NCBI GenBank assembly: GCA_945910005.1
Contig: OX246740.1
Span: 55,359,221-55,423,220 of the forward strand
Source: Isoperla grammatica
Taxonomy: Eukaryota; Arthropoda; Insecta; Plecoptera; Perlodidae
Length of the DNA: 64,000 bases
Direction: 5' to 3'
Within the stretch, counting starts at the first letter, position 1; every line of letters starts with the position of its first letter. The translations under genes were made by a program, and so were the position numbers. The notes under the pieces are model-generated. The model ran no database searches and was not told the origin of the DNA. It saw only the letters and a list, made by a program, of their open reading frames with translations. This document shows positions 12,701 through 23,274 of this stretch, piece after piece.

Positions 12701-15700
12701 TATCCCTCGAGTACGCAACCCTTAAATTTACCTTGAACATAAAATCAAAGAAACATTAAAACTACGTATCACACCTATACTGAAGTTATAAAAATCGAAT
12801 CATAAATACGGCATACATTCATAATTTCAACCACACACTCGAAACAAATCGTGCCACCATACGTCATTTACTCGTGCCCCATTTTGTACCGACCCCCGTC
12901 TGGGCCAGGGGTTGAATTTGACCCAGGGTGACTCTGCCAATCGTAAGACGCGACGAAATGAGGCCTTTCAATTTCCCATTTCCGCCCTCTCTCAAAACCT
13001 ATTTTATCCTCCTAGTTGACCCTTTGTCAACCCTGCGAGGTCATGTGACCTTGTTGTCGAGTACATAATCTAGTAATCAATCGGTACCGGAATGCATCAG
13101 CCGGGCGATGGTCTACGTGCGGATACCCGGGTACACACTGAAGTTCTTCTTCACCCGTATATAAATTATGCATCTCCGTCGCCGGTGAACCAGTTAGTGA
13201 GAAGTGGTCCAGGCGTGGATGGAGTTAGGTGCTAACACGCAAACAAACCGGCGACAAAGCGTGGATGTCGTAGAAAGTTAACCGTGAAAGTAACGATGTG
13301 GGCGCATCTTAACTACGCGTAAACATAAGCTAATAAGTATGTGGGTTGGTGGGTGTATGCGAATATGGTACTAGAAAGGAAATGTGATTATAACAATCCA
13401 TTTAGAGTTGGACTATTTGTTCGTGAACAGTTACTAACCTCGATTTGTTTAGAGTGAATAATTTGTTCTTTTTAGAATTATGTTAATTGTACTATTCAAC
13501 AATTTCAATAAGTATTTTCTTAGAACTGTTTAAAGCACTGCATTATTCATATCTAGCAACTGCTTATAAAACAAATCGAAAACATAATTAAAAACATTAG
13601 GTACATTAATTAAAGCACAGATCAGGGATTGTGATTAAAGTATTCATGTTAACAATCTCACGATTGGTTTAAAAGTGTTACTTGTTCCTTCCATTCTGTT
13701 TTGCCCGTCCATTACAACGCAATATATTATGCTTGACTGCACACGTATTCTGATCCTTGTCTGCTTTTACTTTTTAATTTCCTCGTTCTCATGTAAACCA
13801 CTTGCTGTTATTTACTAGATACAAATTAAAACAAAATGAATGTAATTGAATTGTCATTATTTCAGGTATATCCAGTTTAGTTATTAAACGGATTTAGTAT
13901 TTTATTGTTGAATAGTAGTACAGATATGGTAAATCTTTTTTGACAACGCGATATATAACTTAGAACGCTCAACACGTTGGATCCTTATCGTCGTATTCGA
14001 TCTATAGATATACTGAGATACGAGGCAATATTGAAATGGACAGATCGTCGAGAATCTTGTTCTCTAGAACTTGAGTTCTGTAAACCAGAGACAGTATTTA
14101 CTTTTCACACTTTCTCACACCCCACGCAACAACTACGCATACACTAGAAAGTATTCTCTGAAGGTCACTGTCACTATATAGATATGCAGGATAAGTAAGA
14201 CAGCCATGACGAGGTCTTACCACCTTATCATCAAGTTCAATCGCAAGAAAACATGAGTCGCGGGATTTCTAGTGGCAAATAAGTATGAAAAGTACATTTA
14301 CAAATGTACTTGTCAGTAAAACTGCAAACTTTATCTCCCATGACAAAGATAAGGTTGAACATTTGTTGAGGAGAAATATGTAAATCTGTATTCATCGTCT
14401 ACCTACTCAGTTCACAAGAAAATGTTTTGAGTTGTATAATATATATGCAGATGTATATTTTCAAAACTAGAAAAACAACCACCCTTCTAACAGTGTGCAA
14501 CTTGTACAACAATTACAATATATTTATGTTTTGCCCTAATAATGAAATGCCAAATTTCTAAGACGTTTGTTGATATTTTAAGTACTTTTCACCATTGGAT
14601 TACATTTTGTCTAATTAAATCATTTTCTTAACAGACCCGATGCCGACCGCCCAAATATGGGGTCCAATCAGCATAGTGAAAACACCCCCGCCTTCAACGA
14701 CCGACGAAAGGTCGACGATAGCCGAACTCACGCCGAGAGCAGCCGAATCAGAACTCGATCAGATTTACCAGTTCGCCAACCGTCAGGTGGATCGCTACGC
14801 TTCGACTCACTCTCTGGCGTTGACGTTAGGTGACGACGAGGAGGCAGTCGACGCCACTGGTCGCGCTGACAACACTCTGGGTAAGAACTACCGGGTAGTC
14901 GTGCTGACAACTCTCTGGGTAAGAACTACCGGGTAGTCGTGCTGACAACTCTCTGGGTAAGAACTACCGGGTAGTAGTCACGCCACTGGTCGCGCTGGCA
15001 ACACTCTGGGTAAGAACTACCGGGTAGACAATAGAGTTGTGTCTACAAGACGAGATACTTGTAGTATTTGCTATTTTACGAGTTACTCGACAGCTTCAAG
15101 GATGCCTGCTCGACATTTGAACGTAACTCAACCGTATAGTCCCCTTACTCAAGTCATACGCGTGACATTAACGGGTTTTAGTCACATCTTAAAACGATCT
15201 ACATAATTTTTGTTTAAATGAATAATAAACACAAATGTGTTAATACCGGTAAAGATATCAATGTATTCAACAACTGTATAATCATCACGTTTGGATGCAC
15301 AATAAATCTATTTTAGTGGCCACATTTACAGTAATGTTGTTATTCTCAGGTGGACAGGACAATAGGAAGACGAATAAGTGATTGAACATTCTCTTCTCAT
15401 GTTGATAACTGTATAACCATCACATTTGCAAGCGCAATCCAGTGACCACATTTACAATAATGTGCTAATCAGTCCAATGATTCTGTTCAGGTGGACGAGG
15501 CAAGAAGAAGAAGGGACTCAAGATCCTCCTGCCCCTCCTCCTCTTGGTCAAGATCAAGCTGATCGCTCTCCTCACGTTGGTACTCGTGATGGGCATCAAG
15601 AAGCTGATGTTGGTAGCCCTGGTTGTCGGCCCGCTGTTGTTGACCAAGCTGAAGCTAGCGTCGCTCTCTCACCAGCCCGAGGCGGTTGTCTATGGTTCTC

Positions 15701-15828
15701 CGCCCCACCACGAGCACCACCACTCGGCGTCGGTGGAGTACGGGGGGGGCGGCGACCCCTATGGGGGGTGGGGCAGCTACCGGCGGCAGGGGCCCGTACC
15801 ATACGGCAGCCAGGAGGCCAAGCCATAA
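9588..15828 (+). CDS. Osiris family protein (DUF1676), gene A, three exons
   Basis: The join 9588-9771, 14635-14880, 15491-15828 gives 255 residues with both introns in phase 1. Layout: signal peptide (1-17, cleavage near VSA/RLL); two-Cys motif C38 and C47; DUF1676 core with STIAELTPRA and RYASTHSLALTL (about 62-130); a basic GRGKKKKG stretch; a long hydrophobic segment (about 153-200); and a His, Gly, Tyr and Pro-rich tail. This order is that of Osiris proteins, which in insects act in cuticle-secreting epithelia, probably in the endosomal or apical membrane system. The AQXLAY motif found near the C terminus of many Osiris proteins is not seen. Intron 1 is 4.9 kb and holds a putative second promoter; intron 2 is 610 bp with duplicated splice sites at both ends. 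I cannot assign an Osiris number. Confidence 0.88.
13015..13051 (+). promoter_or_regulatory. Palindromic AGGTCA-type half-sites in gene A intron 1
   Basis: AGGTCA-TG-TGACCT (13038-13051) is an inverted repeat of perfect nuclear-receptor half-sites with a 2-bp spacer. Just upstream GTTGAC and GTCAAC (13015-13031) form a palindrome with a 5-bp spacer. Such half-sites are bound by EcR/USP and related receptors, although the EcR optimum has a 1-bp spacer. The sites lie 107-140 bp before a TATA box. A regulatory role is inferred. Confidence 0.4.
13158..13196 (+). promoter_or_regulatory. Putative internal core promoter in gene A intron 1
   Basis: TATATAAA lies at 13158-13165 and an initiator-like CCAGTTAG has its A at 13192, 34 bp downstream. 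The surrounding 12.88-13.31 kb is richer in G+C than the rest of the intron. It could drive an alternative first exon of gene A, or a noncoding first exon (candidate donor GTAAAC near 13318) for a downstream Osiris gene. No signal-peptide exon follows, so the role is uncertain. Confidence 0.4.
14635..14880 (+). CDS. Osiris gene A exon 2: DUF1676 core
   Basis: The acceptor TTTCTTAACAG precedes 14635. The two first bases complete the Asp codon split by intron 1, and the frame runs through IWGPISIVKTPPP, IAELTPRA and QFANRQVDRYASTHSLALTL. It ends at CTCTGG before the donor GTAAGA (14881), phase 1. The donor sits at the first copy of a minisatellite that repeats it three more times. Near-identical words (IWGPISI, IAEL.PRA, RYASTHALA) occur in gene C exon 2. 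Confidence 0.88.
14858..15026 (+). repeat. 38-bp minisatellite carrying four splice donors
   Basis: The unit CTGACAA..CTCTGGGTAAGAACTACCGGGTAGTCGTG is repeated from the end of exon 2 into intron 2. GTAAGA occurs at 14881, 14919, 14957 and 15010. The steps are 38, 38 and 53 bp, the last unit including extra sequence that copies 14858-14880. Use of the 2nd or 3rd donor shifts the frame; the 4th keeps the frame (+129) but meets a TAG at 14937. Only the first donor gives the full Osiris frame. Confidence 0.9.
15271..15512 (+). repeat. Duplicated acceptor region of gene A intron 2
   Basis: About 100 bp is present twice (about 15271-15372 and 15405-15512): ACTGTATAA.CATCAC, then CCACATTTACA.TAATGT, then CAGGTGGAC. 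Both copies end in a CAG acceptor followed by GTGGAC. The downstream copy (15491) is the functional exon 3 start. The upstream copy (15350) reads ten codons and then TGA at 15379. Confidence 0.8.
15491..15828 (+). CDS. Osiris gene A exon 3: hydrophobic segment and tail
   Basis: The acceptor TTCTGTTCAG precedes 15491. The frame reads GRGKKKKGLK, then about 45 hydrophobic residues broken by Lys (one or two membrane or lipid-interacting helices), then HQPEAVVYG, a His cluster, a run of Gly codons (G-rich DNA at about 15740-15770) and the stop TAA at 15826-15828. Several long frames on both strands here are shadows caused by G+C-rich codon use. Confidence 0.87.
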
Positions 15829-15944
15829 GGCGACACATCCCTTCTAGCTCTGTAGTCGCATTTACCCGTAAATGTTAGTGGAAAAGCAATTGACTTCACA
15901 AATGTGGATTCGAAGACAGCTTTACAATGGTACCCACTTAATTT

Positions 15945-15950
15945 ATTAAA
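15945..15950 (+). terminator. Candidate polyadenylation signal, Osiris gene A
   Basis: ATTAAA lies 117 bp past the gene A stop codon and is the first reasonable hexamer. It is a weak, common word in AT-rich DNA, so confidence is limited. Confidence 0.35.
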
Positions 15951-18900
15951 TTATTATGTTATTAACCTGTAGCTTGTCTTCAGTCCTGTTTGTTTGCTTT
16001 TATACGATTGTTGATAGACGTCTATAGATCAAAAACGAAACCGTATATTTTAGATTATGACGTGTTATAAAACCTCTAAGATCCACCATAACTGTTTAAA
16101 AATTGAATATAGGATTGCGTATTTATTCTTTGTTGACAACTGGGAAAGTTTCATGTTTATTTAAGAAAAGGGGTTCCGCAAAATTAAAAACATTACCTAT
16201 TTCGTCTTATGGCTTAAACATAAACACTTGAAAGTTAACGTAACCATACTGCCATAATTTTTATATTCATATCAGAGTATTATTGTTTATATCATACATG
16301 CTAAATACACCCAATATAATGCGTGATCCAAAACGTGTTAAAATCTCACAATTTTGTTTTGAATGGTGTCCTTTAACTTTGACTGAAAACTGTTCTACAA
16401 CAGCTGTTTGCAATTCGCTCCTTTACTGACACTGAATTTAAACTTTCATGTACAATAGAATTTAACCAAACGTTATAACTTTCAATCTGAACGAACCCTA
16501 AATATGCAGTGACGATTTCATACACAAACTCATCGATCCCTGATTGGTCAGATTTGTTCAAATGCAAAGCCAAGGAAAGTGGCGCATAAGACATGGATAT
16601 AATGTTTTCTGAATAGTTGTTTGTTTTAAGTTATCTTTCCGTGGGAAAACGTCTACGAATTTGATAGATTTGATAAAAACCTATCTCTATTCTTGTTATT
16701 GAAAGAAACTAAGTACGTTATAACAATTGTCTGCAAAGAAGAAGACTGTAAAATCCTTAATGAAAACTCGATGAACTCTCGCAAATAAATTGTGCGACTT
16801 TAATGTTCTCGCCTATATCTCGATCTCGAACACAGAAACGAGGCAGTTATCGATACAAGAGACATCAGAGCGAGCACTGTGCAATTACTACCATGAGGTG
16901 CCAACACACTTGTTTTCATACCATTTCATAAATCAAAACTCACGACGCTTAAAGAAAGTGCATGTAATTCTGTGTTATTTCCAATATATCTCAACCATTA
17001 TTGTTGTAACGTTTAAATTATACTGTTATCAATGTTGTTACAACTGACGTATATTGTTCATAATATCATGTGAGCTTCTAAATTCAAGCCAACACCTTAG
17101 TTCTGTTTAATCTATCGAGTCAGCCACATGGTATCTCATCATGAACGAAAAGAGTTGAGTTTGATTTGTGTAAATACTCGCACTTCATTATCTTGAAGTA
17201 TTTATTTTTGTTAATATTTATTTTATTGTTATTGTTATTGTTATTATTATAAATATTGTTTGTTTATATTTAAATTATTAAGTTTTCTGTGTGTTTGTTC
17301 TTATTTATCTATTTATACAACGCACATCACCGGGCATATAACGCAATCATGAAATAATATCTATAGTTATGATATTTTAATTAATTGTATTTAATCTATG
17401 CTAATAAATCACTGTGATAACCTTTTAATAATAATAATGTGGTGTTGAAAGCAATAAAGTGTTTTTATGTAGAACGTATCTGATTAAAAACCAATGTTGC
17501 AATCTTTTTTGTTGTGTTGTTCAAAACTTATGATTGGATTTATTTTTGTATTATAGGGGTCCTTGAAACTCTTTTGTAACTGTCCTTGTTTCCTATCACA
17601 ACTACGTATATTGGCATTGTCAGTGTTATATAATTAAAAACACGAATGCAAATCATTTGATTTGCCTTTAACTTTCCGAAAGTTTGTAGAAACTCTCTCA
17701 AAGTGAACCAGACACATGTGTGTTTTAAAAGTGAGTGTGTGTTGTAAGTGTTTTAACCGATCAAGCGTGTACTGATCATCCCAGGCAGCACGAAACAACA
17801 CTTACAGACGAATGACTCCACACTCACACTGATGTGTATTATATTTAAATGGACAAATATCAAACTTAGAACCCCCTCTACCCCTCCTTCGACCCATGTC
17901 AAAACTGCACCGTAGATTACGAACGGGGTCTTTGTTTGGCCACAATCACGACAAGATGCGCTACTACACAACACTGAGTGGAGGACAATACTGTGACATA
18001 TTCGCAGGTTCAATGTTACGTTATGTCTAGTGTTGTCCCAGCGAGTAAGACGAGTTATACAATTATTGCATCGCAGATCACGCCAACGTTAATTAAATTA
18101 CATCGTACAGTGGAGGATAAACGAGGGTTTTCAATTAAAACTTGAGTACAAAGCCCAGTATGGGTGATAGACGTCATCAGGCTAGAGACTACGTTCTAAG
18201 TCTACCCCGGCCGAAACAATAGAAGCGGTAAGGGGACCAATCTCGCTGAATTAACGTTTCATTGATACCTTCAGAACGTTTGTAGATATTGGAAAACTGA
18301 TGCCAACGCAGTTTTTAAATTCATTCTTAAATAAATGTTACGTTATGCTGATTCAAACCAAATCACGGGTGAGGATCACCGTTTCAATATTCAATAATCG
18401 ACCTCAAGTTATCATTACGATTTATGATGGTTTAACACTTGATTTATGTTATGTACGTTGTATCTCATCAAAAGTATCTGAAATTTTCATCTAATTTTAA
18501 AATCTAAGCACATTGACTGTAACTAAGAAAGTTAAAATATTATGAAAAGAAATATATTATGTTTAGGGGTCGTCTGAACAGGGTGCCATCAAAATAAAAA
18601 ATCACAAAAGGAATTTATATGAAGTACTTTAAAAAACACTGCAAAAGATACACTTCCAGACCAGTTATTGATCTAGGGCAATCAAGTTGAATTACTGGCT
18701 TTAAAATGACGTTTTGCACGCTAAGTGCATAATAAGTACTCACACTAAAAAGAAGCTCGTAAAAATACCTCACCACTTTCAATACGCCAGCCCCGGGAAA
18801 GAAGTACATCTAGCGACACGAGCGCCGTACTAGTACTAGTTTTAAGTCTTTGTCACATTTTTCTCTTCGTCACTTCTTTGTTTTAAGATGCAAAAATGAC

Positions 18901-19225
18901 ATCAACCTTCTCTTGCATAGACGGAGATTAACGGTGTTTTGTGTACGTCTGGATTTGAAGGTTCAGCGAACACTAAATTAATTTGTCACAAGAACAAAGC
19001 CACCTAGATGCCACGCATGAAAGATTTAAGGAATTTTAGCAGCAAAACCACGATTACATTTAGTTATTTACTGAGCGTCAGAACCGAAGGTCACGTTATT
19101 CTCTCATTTGTGTTTTCAGTTCTCGTAACAGAATGAGTGGACACTAATACAAAATTATTTGTTTATCTTAATTAAAATTCAAAAGTTTTATCTTTTCTTT
19201 TCAACGTCTTCGTCGCTAGTTTGAT
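15951..19225. other. Intergenic DNA between Osiris genes A and B
   Basis: AT-rich sequence with no gene seen. It contains a TTATTG hexamer tract (about 17222-17247) and short random frames. No TATA box lies just upstream of gene B; the pyrimidine-rich TTTTATCTTTTCTTTTC with TAG before TTTGATATG (19190-19228) could be an acceptor for a noncoding first exon further upstream. Confidence 0.45.
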
Positions 19226-19409
19226 ATGAAGCGTGTGCCAGTGTTGTTGTTGTTGTTGTGTTATGTTATGCTGACTGTAGCACGTGGTATCTACCCCTGG
19301 GCCGAGGTAGGGGTGATCAACAAGGGTGATCCAGAGTGCAAGGGATCCAAAGGAACCCCAAACAGCTTCAATCACTTGGCAATGTTGGGACTACATCGAA
19401 CAATGGCGG
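19226..19409 (+). CDS. Osiris gene B exon 1
   Basis: The ATG follows TTTGAT. Residues 6-19 are hydrophobic, coded in part by GTTGTTGTT repeats. The predicted donor is GTTAGT at 19410, a less common but valid form; it leaves one base of a split codon, matching gene A exactly in length (184 nt). C38 is kept, the second Cys of the motif is S47. Confidence 0.8.
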
Positions 19410-21048
19410 GTTAGTTCTACAAAGCTTGTTATTTGTATCTCGAGGAAAATTGTTACATCGTTATTAAATTTTGTGTTGAGCTTGAGCATAAATAAAGGTA
19501 TATTTTATAGAATGGTTTGATTATGATTATTCAGTATCTAACGATGAAAAGACAAGTTGGTAGGCTAATCAGAGCTAAGAGCTAATCAGCGTTACGGGAA
19601 TGCTTTGAAGTTATAAGGCAATTATGATGGAATCGTGCCCTGATTGGGACTAACAAACAACCACATAATGTCATATCACAATACCATGAAATATTTCATT
19701 ACAAATTCAGTGATTATCGTTGATAATATCACATTTAAAAAATCAGTAAATACCGATGAATAATAAATTGATTAGTGCGTAAACCAATCATTTATCAATG
19801 ATTATCTTTTTTTTTCCAGCCTCCGAGCTAAGTGCTCAAGTAAACGATGCAATTAAGGTCGTCTCAACGACACGCTTCACGCCACGAGCCACCGTAGATC
19901 CGAAGATAACCGAGTTGAAGCCGACAACACCCGATTCAGTCCTCGAGCTACCGTACAAGTTCCCGGATCTCCTGCTAGAGCGCAGTCGTGCCTCTACGCA
20001 TGCGCTGTCGATGACGTCAGGCGACGAGGGCGCTAACAAGGGGCGCGTGGACCAAGGTGGGACTGGGGCTAACAGGGGAGTCCCCAAAACAATTCAAAAT
20101 TAGATTTGATTAAAAGTGTGGGGTGGAAGGGACAGTCAGTAAATTGTAGACGAATGATGCTTTGTGTAGAAAGACAACAGGTGTCATCCCTCTAAGGAAA
20201 GAGCCGGCATAGTTGGCCATAGTGGATTAAGGTTTGCTGCGATCTTGGTTCGAATCCTTGATGGGGCATGGCTGTCATGTGCTGTTTTTCATCTTCATAA
20301 CCAACCAGTCATCGTTTGTTGTCAACGTATGAGACATAAAGCCTAAATATCATCATCATTAATGACAAAACATTTATTTGTAGTGCGCGAATTCATCAAT
20401 CATCATATTCATCACCATTAGCCAAACCCCAGAGGATCGGTTTGGCTCAAAACAATGTCCACATCTTCCTATCTTCTCATGCTCATCTCTCTTCTACGTC
20501 TGTTATCTGCTTTTATCTCTTCTGTGGGTATCTGTCTACTGTCTCCTTCAATTTATTCCTTGGTCTTCCTCAGTGCCGCCTTCCTACCATGTTATTTAGT
20601 CTCTTCCGCCACAGGAACGAAAATAGGATTACTTTAAAACTTGTATTTATTCTTTTGTGTTCCAGACACCCGAACGCTCCGAGTCTCGCACTTCACCAGG
20701 GTGCTTCTCCCCTTCCTCTTCTCCTTCAAGCTGCAACTCACCGCCATGGCCATCTTCCTCGTACTCATCGCCATAAAGAAGCTCCTGATCGTTGCTGCTT
20801 TCCTGATACCGCTAGTGAACAACACCAAGCTCGACGGGCACTACATTGCGGACCTCAAGTTCCTCCGCACACACGAACAAGAACACGTGTTTGTTCATCA
20901 TGTCATGCGCAAGCCGCCCCCCTATGTCATGCAGCCGGGGCAGTGGAGGGAGAGGAATGTACCCCAGATGAAGGGTAGTAGCCACTACGACCTCGTACCG
21001 CCTCTTATCGGCCCACAGGTTTACAGGACTGGAGTCATAACTGAATAG
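19226..21048 (+). CDS. Osiris family protein (DUF1676), gene B, three exons
   Basis: The join 19226-19409, 19820-20056, 20666-21048 gives 267 residues, both introns phase 1 as in genes A and C. Signal peptide 1-19 (MKRVPVLLLLLCYVMLTVA); single Cys at 38; DUF1676-like core with KITELKP and ASTHALSMTSGDEG; hydrophobic segment about 152-193 (RVLLPFLFSFK, then AIKKLLIVAAFLIPLV); then a tail rich in His, Pro and Tyr. It is the most diverged of the three: position 47, where A has the second Cys, is Ser, and the IWGPISI block is missing. The introns are short (410 and 609 bp), and intron 2 holds a SINE. The gene seems intact. Osiris proteins are tied to cuticle formation; the precise job of this one is unknown. 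Confidence 0.83.
19820..20056 (+). CDS. Osiris gene B exon 2: DUF1676 core
   Basis: A long T tract and CCAG precede 19820. The frame reads AQVNDAIKVV, PKITELKP, LPYKFPDLLLERSRASTHALSMT and an acidic GDEG, matching the genes A and C exon 2 ends. The chosen donor is AAG/GTGGGA at 20057, the only nearby GT in phase 1 that joins exon 3 in frame. If unspliced, the frame would continue to a stop at 20101. Confidence 0.78.
20196..20362 (+). mobile_element. tRNA-derived SINE in gene B intron 2
   Basis: The head resembles a tRNA: CCGGCATAGTTGGCCATAGTGG (A box region) and GGTTCGAATCC (B box, 20247-20257), about 35 bp apart. A tRNA-unrelated body and an ATCATCATCATT tail follow. Such tails are common in insect SINEs. 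Sense orientation to the host gene. Confidence 0.72.
20666..21048 (+). CDS. Osiris gene B exon 3: hydrophobic segment and tail
   Basis: The acceptor TTTTGTGTTCCAG precedes 20666 and restores the frame (Asp codon split). The segment VLLPFLFSFKLQLTAMAIFL then VLIAIKKLLIVAAFLIPLV corresponds to the exon 3 helix of genes A and C; IKK is shared with A. The tail has HEQEHVFVHHV and PPPYVMQPG. Stop TAG at 21046-21048. Confidence 0.85.
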
Positions 21049-21079
21049 GGTGCAGGGTACAACCAGCCACGGTTAGCTA

Positions 21080-21085
21080 AATAAA
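21080..21085 (+). terminator. Polyadenylation signal, Osiris gene B
   Basis: A canonical AATAAA lies 32 bp after the stop codon, in CTAAATAAATTAAATAC. Position and form are good for a short 3' UTR. Confidence 0.65.
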
Positions 21086-23274
21086 TTAAATACATGTTGA
21101 TCTATTGTCATCTACTGTTACAAGAACTGTGGGGTGTCTTTTTGCGATGACGAACACCAAGCTCACCGTTTACATAAAACAGTGAAAATATATTTCATCA
21201 ATTTTAACACCGGATCTTAATTTAGAAGACCACACAGCGTGATTTACTATCTACATCTCCGAAAGGACCAGTGTAAGAATTTGCTGCAGTCTGCACTAGT
21301 GTAAGTAGAGTAAGCATTGAGTAACAAAAGAACGCCTATACGAAATGAACACCAACCTGCACATAGTGGTGTAAAGTGTAATAACAGAGGCGCACGACCC
21401 ATAATTAACCTATTATCAAGATGTCACGGATGGGAGACCTAGCATGCAAAGATTACTAACTATTCTGCCGACCAAACCTACTGTGAAGCTCTTTGTGGCA
21501 GGAACAAGTTACGTCACATGCAATACAACTTCACATCGGCTGTGAAGTCGGCAATGAAATGAGCAAAATTAACATTTGTTTTTAAATAGCTACATGTTTG
21601 AGCTATATATTGAGATACAAAATATTGTACATTTAATTCATAATATACACTATGAAAACGAATAATTTATAACAGTGCGTTTTTGTAACTAAATTTTCAT
21701 AAAAAATCACAAATTCAAAAAGTCAAAGTGTAGGCTAATTAAGCAACAATATTGGAAATATTGGTGGAATGTGGATACTGTCCGTGGGTTAAGCGGGACA
21801 TAGACATTACTTCAAGACAAATATATCCATGGTAATGTTTGATTGTTTAAAAACATTCAATATGATATATACTACAAATTAAGGTACGAATAATAAAATA
21901 TCTGAAGAAAACCTATGAAACGAGTGTAAAATATTCATTTTGTAATTTCGATTAAACTAATTAATAAAAGTTTTTGGCCAACACATAAATTTTAATAATC
22001 CATTAAAAACTTGTGTTAGAATATTGACTTGTTATTTCGACGAACTTCTACAAATCTAAAAAAAAGCATTCATATCATTAATTAAACAAATCAATGTATA
22101 TACATTTATAATATTAAACAAACAATATCTACGACATTGAAACCAAAAGTGACAAAGCTTTCAAACAAAACATTGAGTTTGACAACTCGCTAAAAACACA
22201 AGCTAATCTGTGAGCGCACGTTTCCATCTTAGCTAAGATTAATTATGCAACCAAGACATATTATATTACAATTACACGTGACAATTACTAGAGTGTGAAG
22301 TTGCGCAGAGTCACTAGGTTAATCTCTTCTTCCTGACACGAAACCGTTACAATTCGCTTTGTTTACTCTCGTGGTTCGCGTAAATGACTTCTTAATGTCT
22401 CGGTTTGTGCCTGACAAAAGATTGTAGCGCCCTTTTGAGGCAGTTTCGTTTTCACTACATAGATTTTCAAATGTTCACTCCACAGTTATGTTACGTTGAA
22501 AAGGCTGAGTAGTGATTATGATTTGTGGATATTGTGGGAGTATTCATGCTTTTATGTACAAAGCTGTGCAACGAATCCCACCTTTAAATAACAACGAAAT
22601 AAATTGGACCTTCTTTCTCTCATTGCAAAAGGTTTAGATACAAAAATAAACATCGGTATGGATTAAATTTAAGGCATCACTACAAACCAATTCAGTTCCA
22701 AACATATTGTTTTTCCTTGTACGATTACACAAATCTTAGCTTTATTCCACCATAATTATGATGTGAGACCGCATTGTAAAACACCTTTCTTCAACTGTTG
22801 ATTGAATAAAGAACCTTCGGCTTTACGTCTAGAATACTCTTGGTTAATCCCTAAATGTATTCTTAAAAATTAACATCAACAACATCTGTCTAACTAAATT
22901 AACATAGCGTGATTTACCACTTCACTCAAAAACACCCCACCTCCCAAATTGTTCTACATTACTCAACTAGAGATAATCTCGAAATAGTCCATGTTTCCTA
23001 AAACCGATCCACAAGACAAGCCCGTGTAATAACTGTCACCTCTAGCTAGACCATTGCGTGTGTTCAAGTCGTCACACATAGACGGGGTCCCCTCGCCATT
23101 ATTATCCACGCCAAGCAAGTAGGCCCCATGCAACACTTAGTGCACGCCACACGAAACATTTGTAACACCGCGTTTAGTCTTTAATTGTTCCTCGTAAGCT
23201 GAGGACATCTCGGTCCTCGTACGTGTGCGATGGTGTTGTCATACTGATTGTGTTCGAGAGTTCGATTGATCGAT
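21086..23274. other. Intergenic DNA between Osiris genes B and C
   Basis: About 2.2 kb of AT-rich sequence. No gene, clear transposon end or TATA/Inr pair was found. The promoter of gene C should lie here or within a noncoding first exon, but I cannot place it. Confidence 0.45.

Noticed and set aside
12434..12736. 100-codon ORF in gene A intron 1
   Set aside because: An equally open frame runs on the opposite strand, no family resemblance is seen, and it lies within a well-supported intron.
15426..15878. 150-codon alternative frame over gene A exon 3
   Set aside because: Pro/Arg/Gly-rich shadow of the G+C-rich exon; the Osiris frame has homology to genes B and C.
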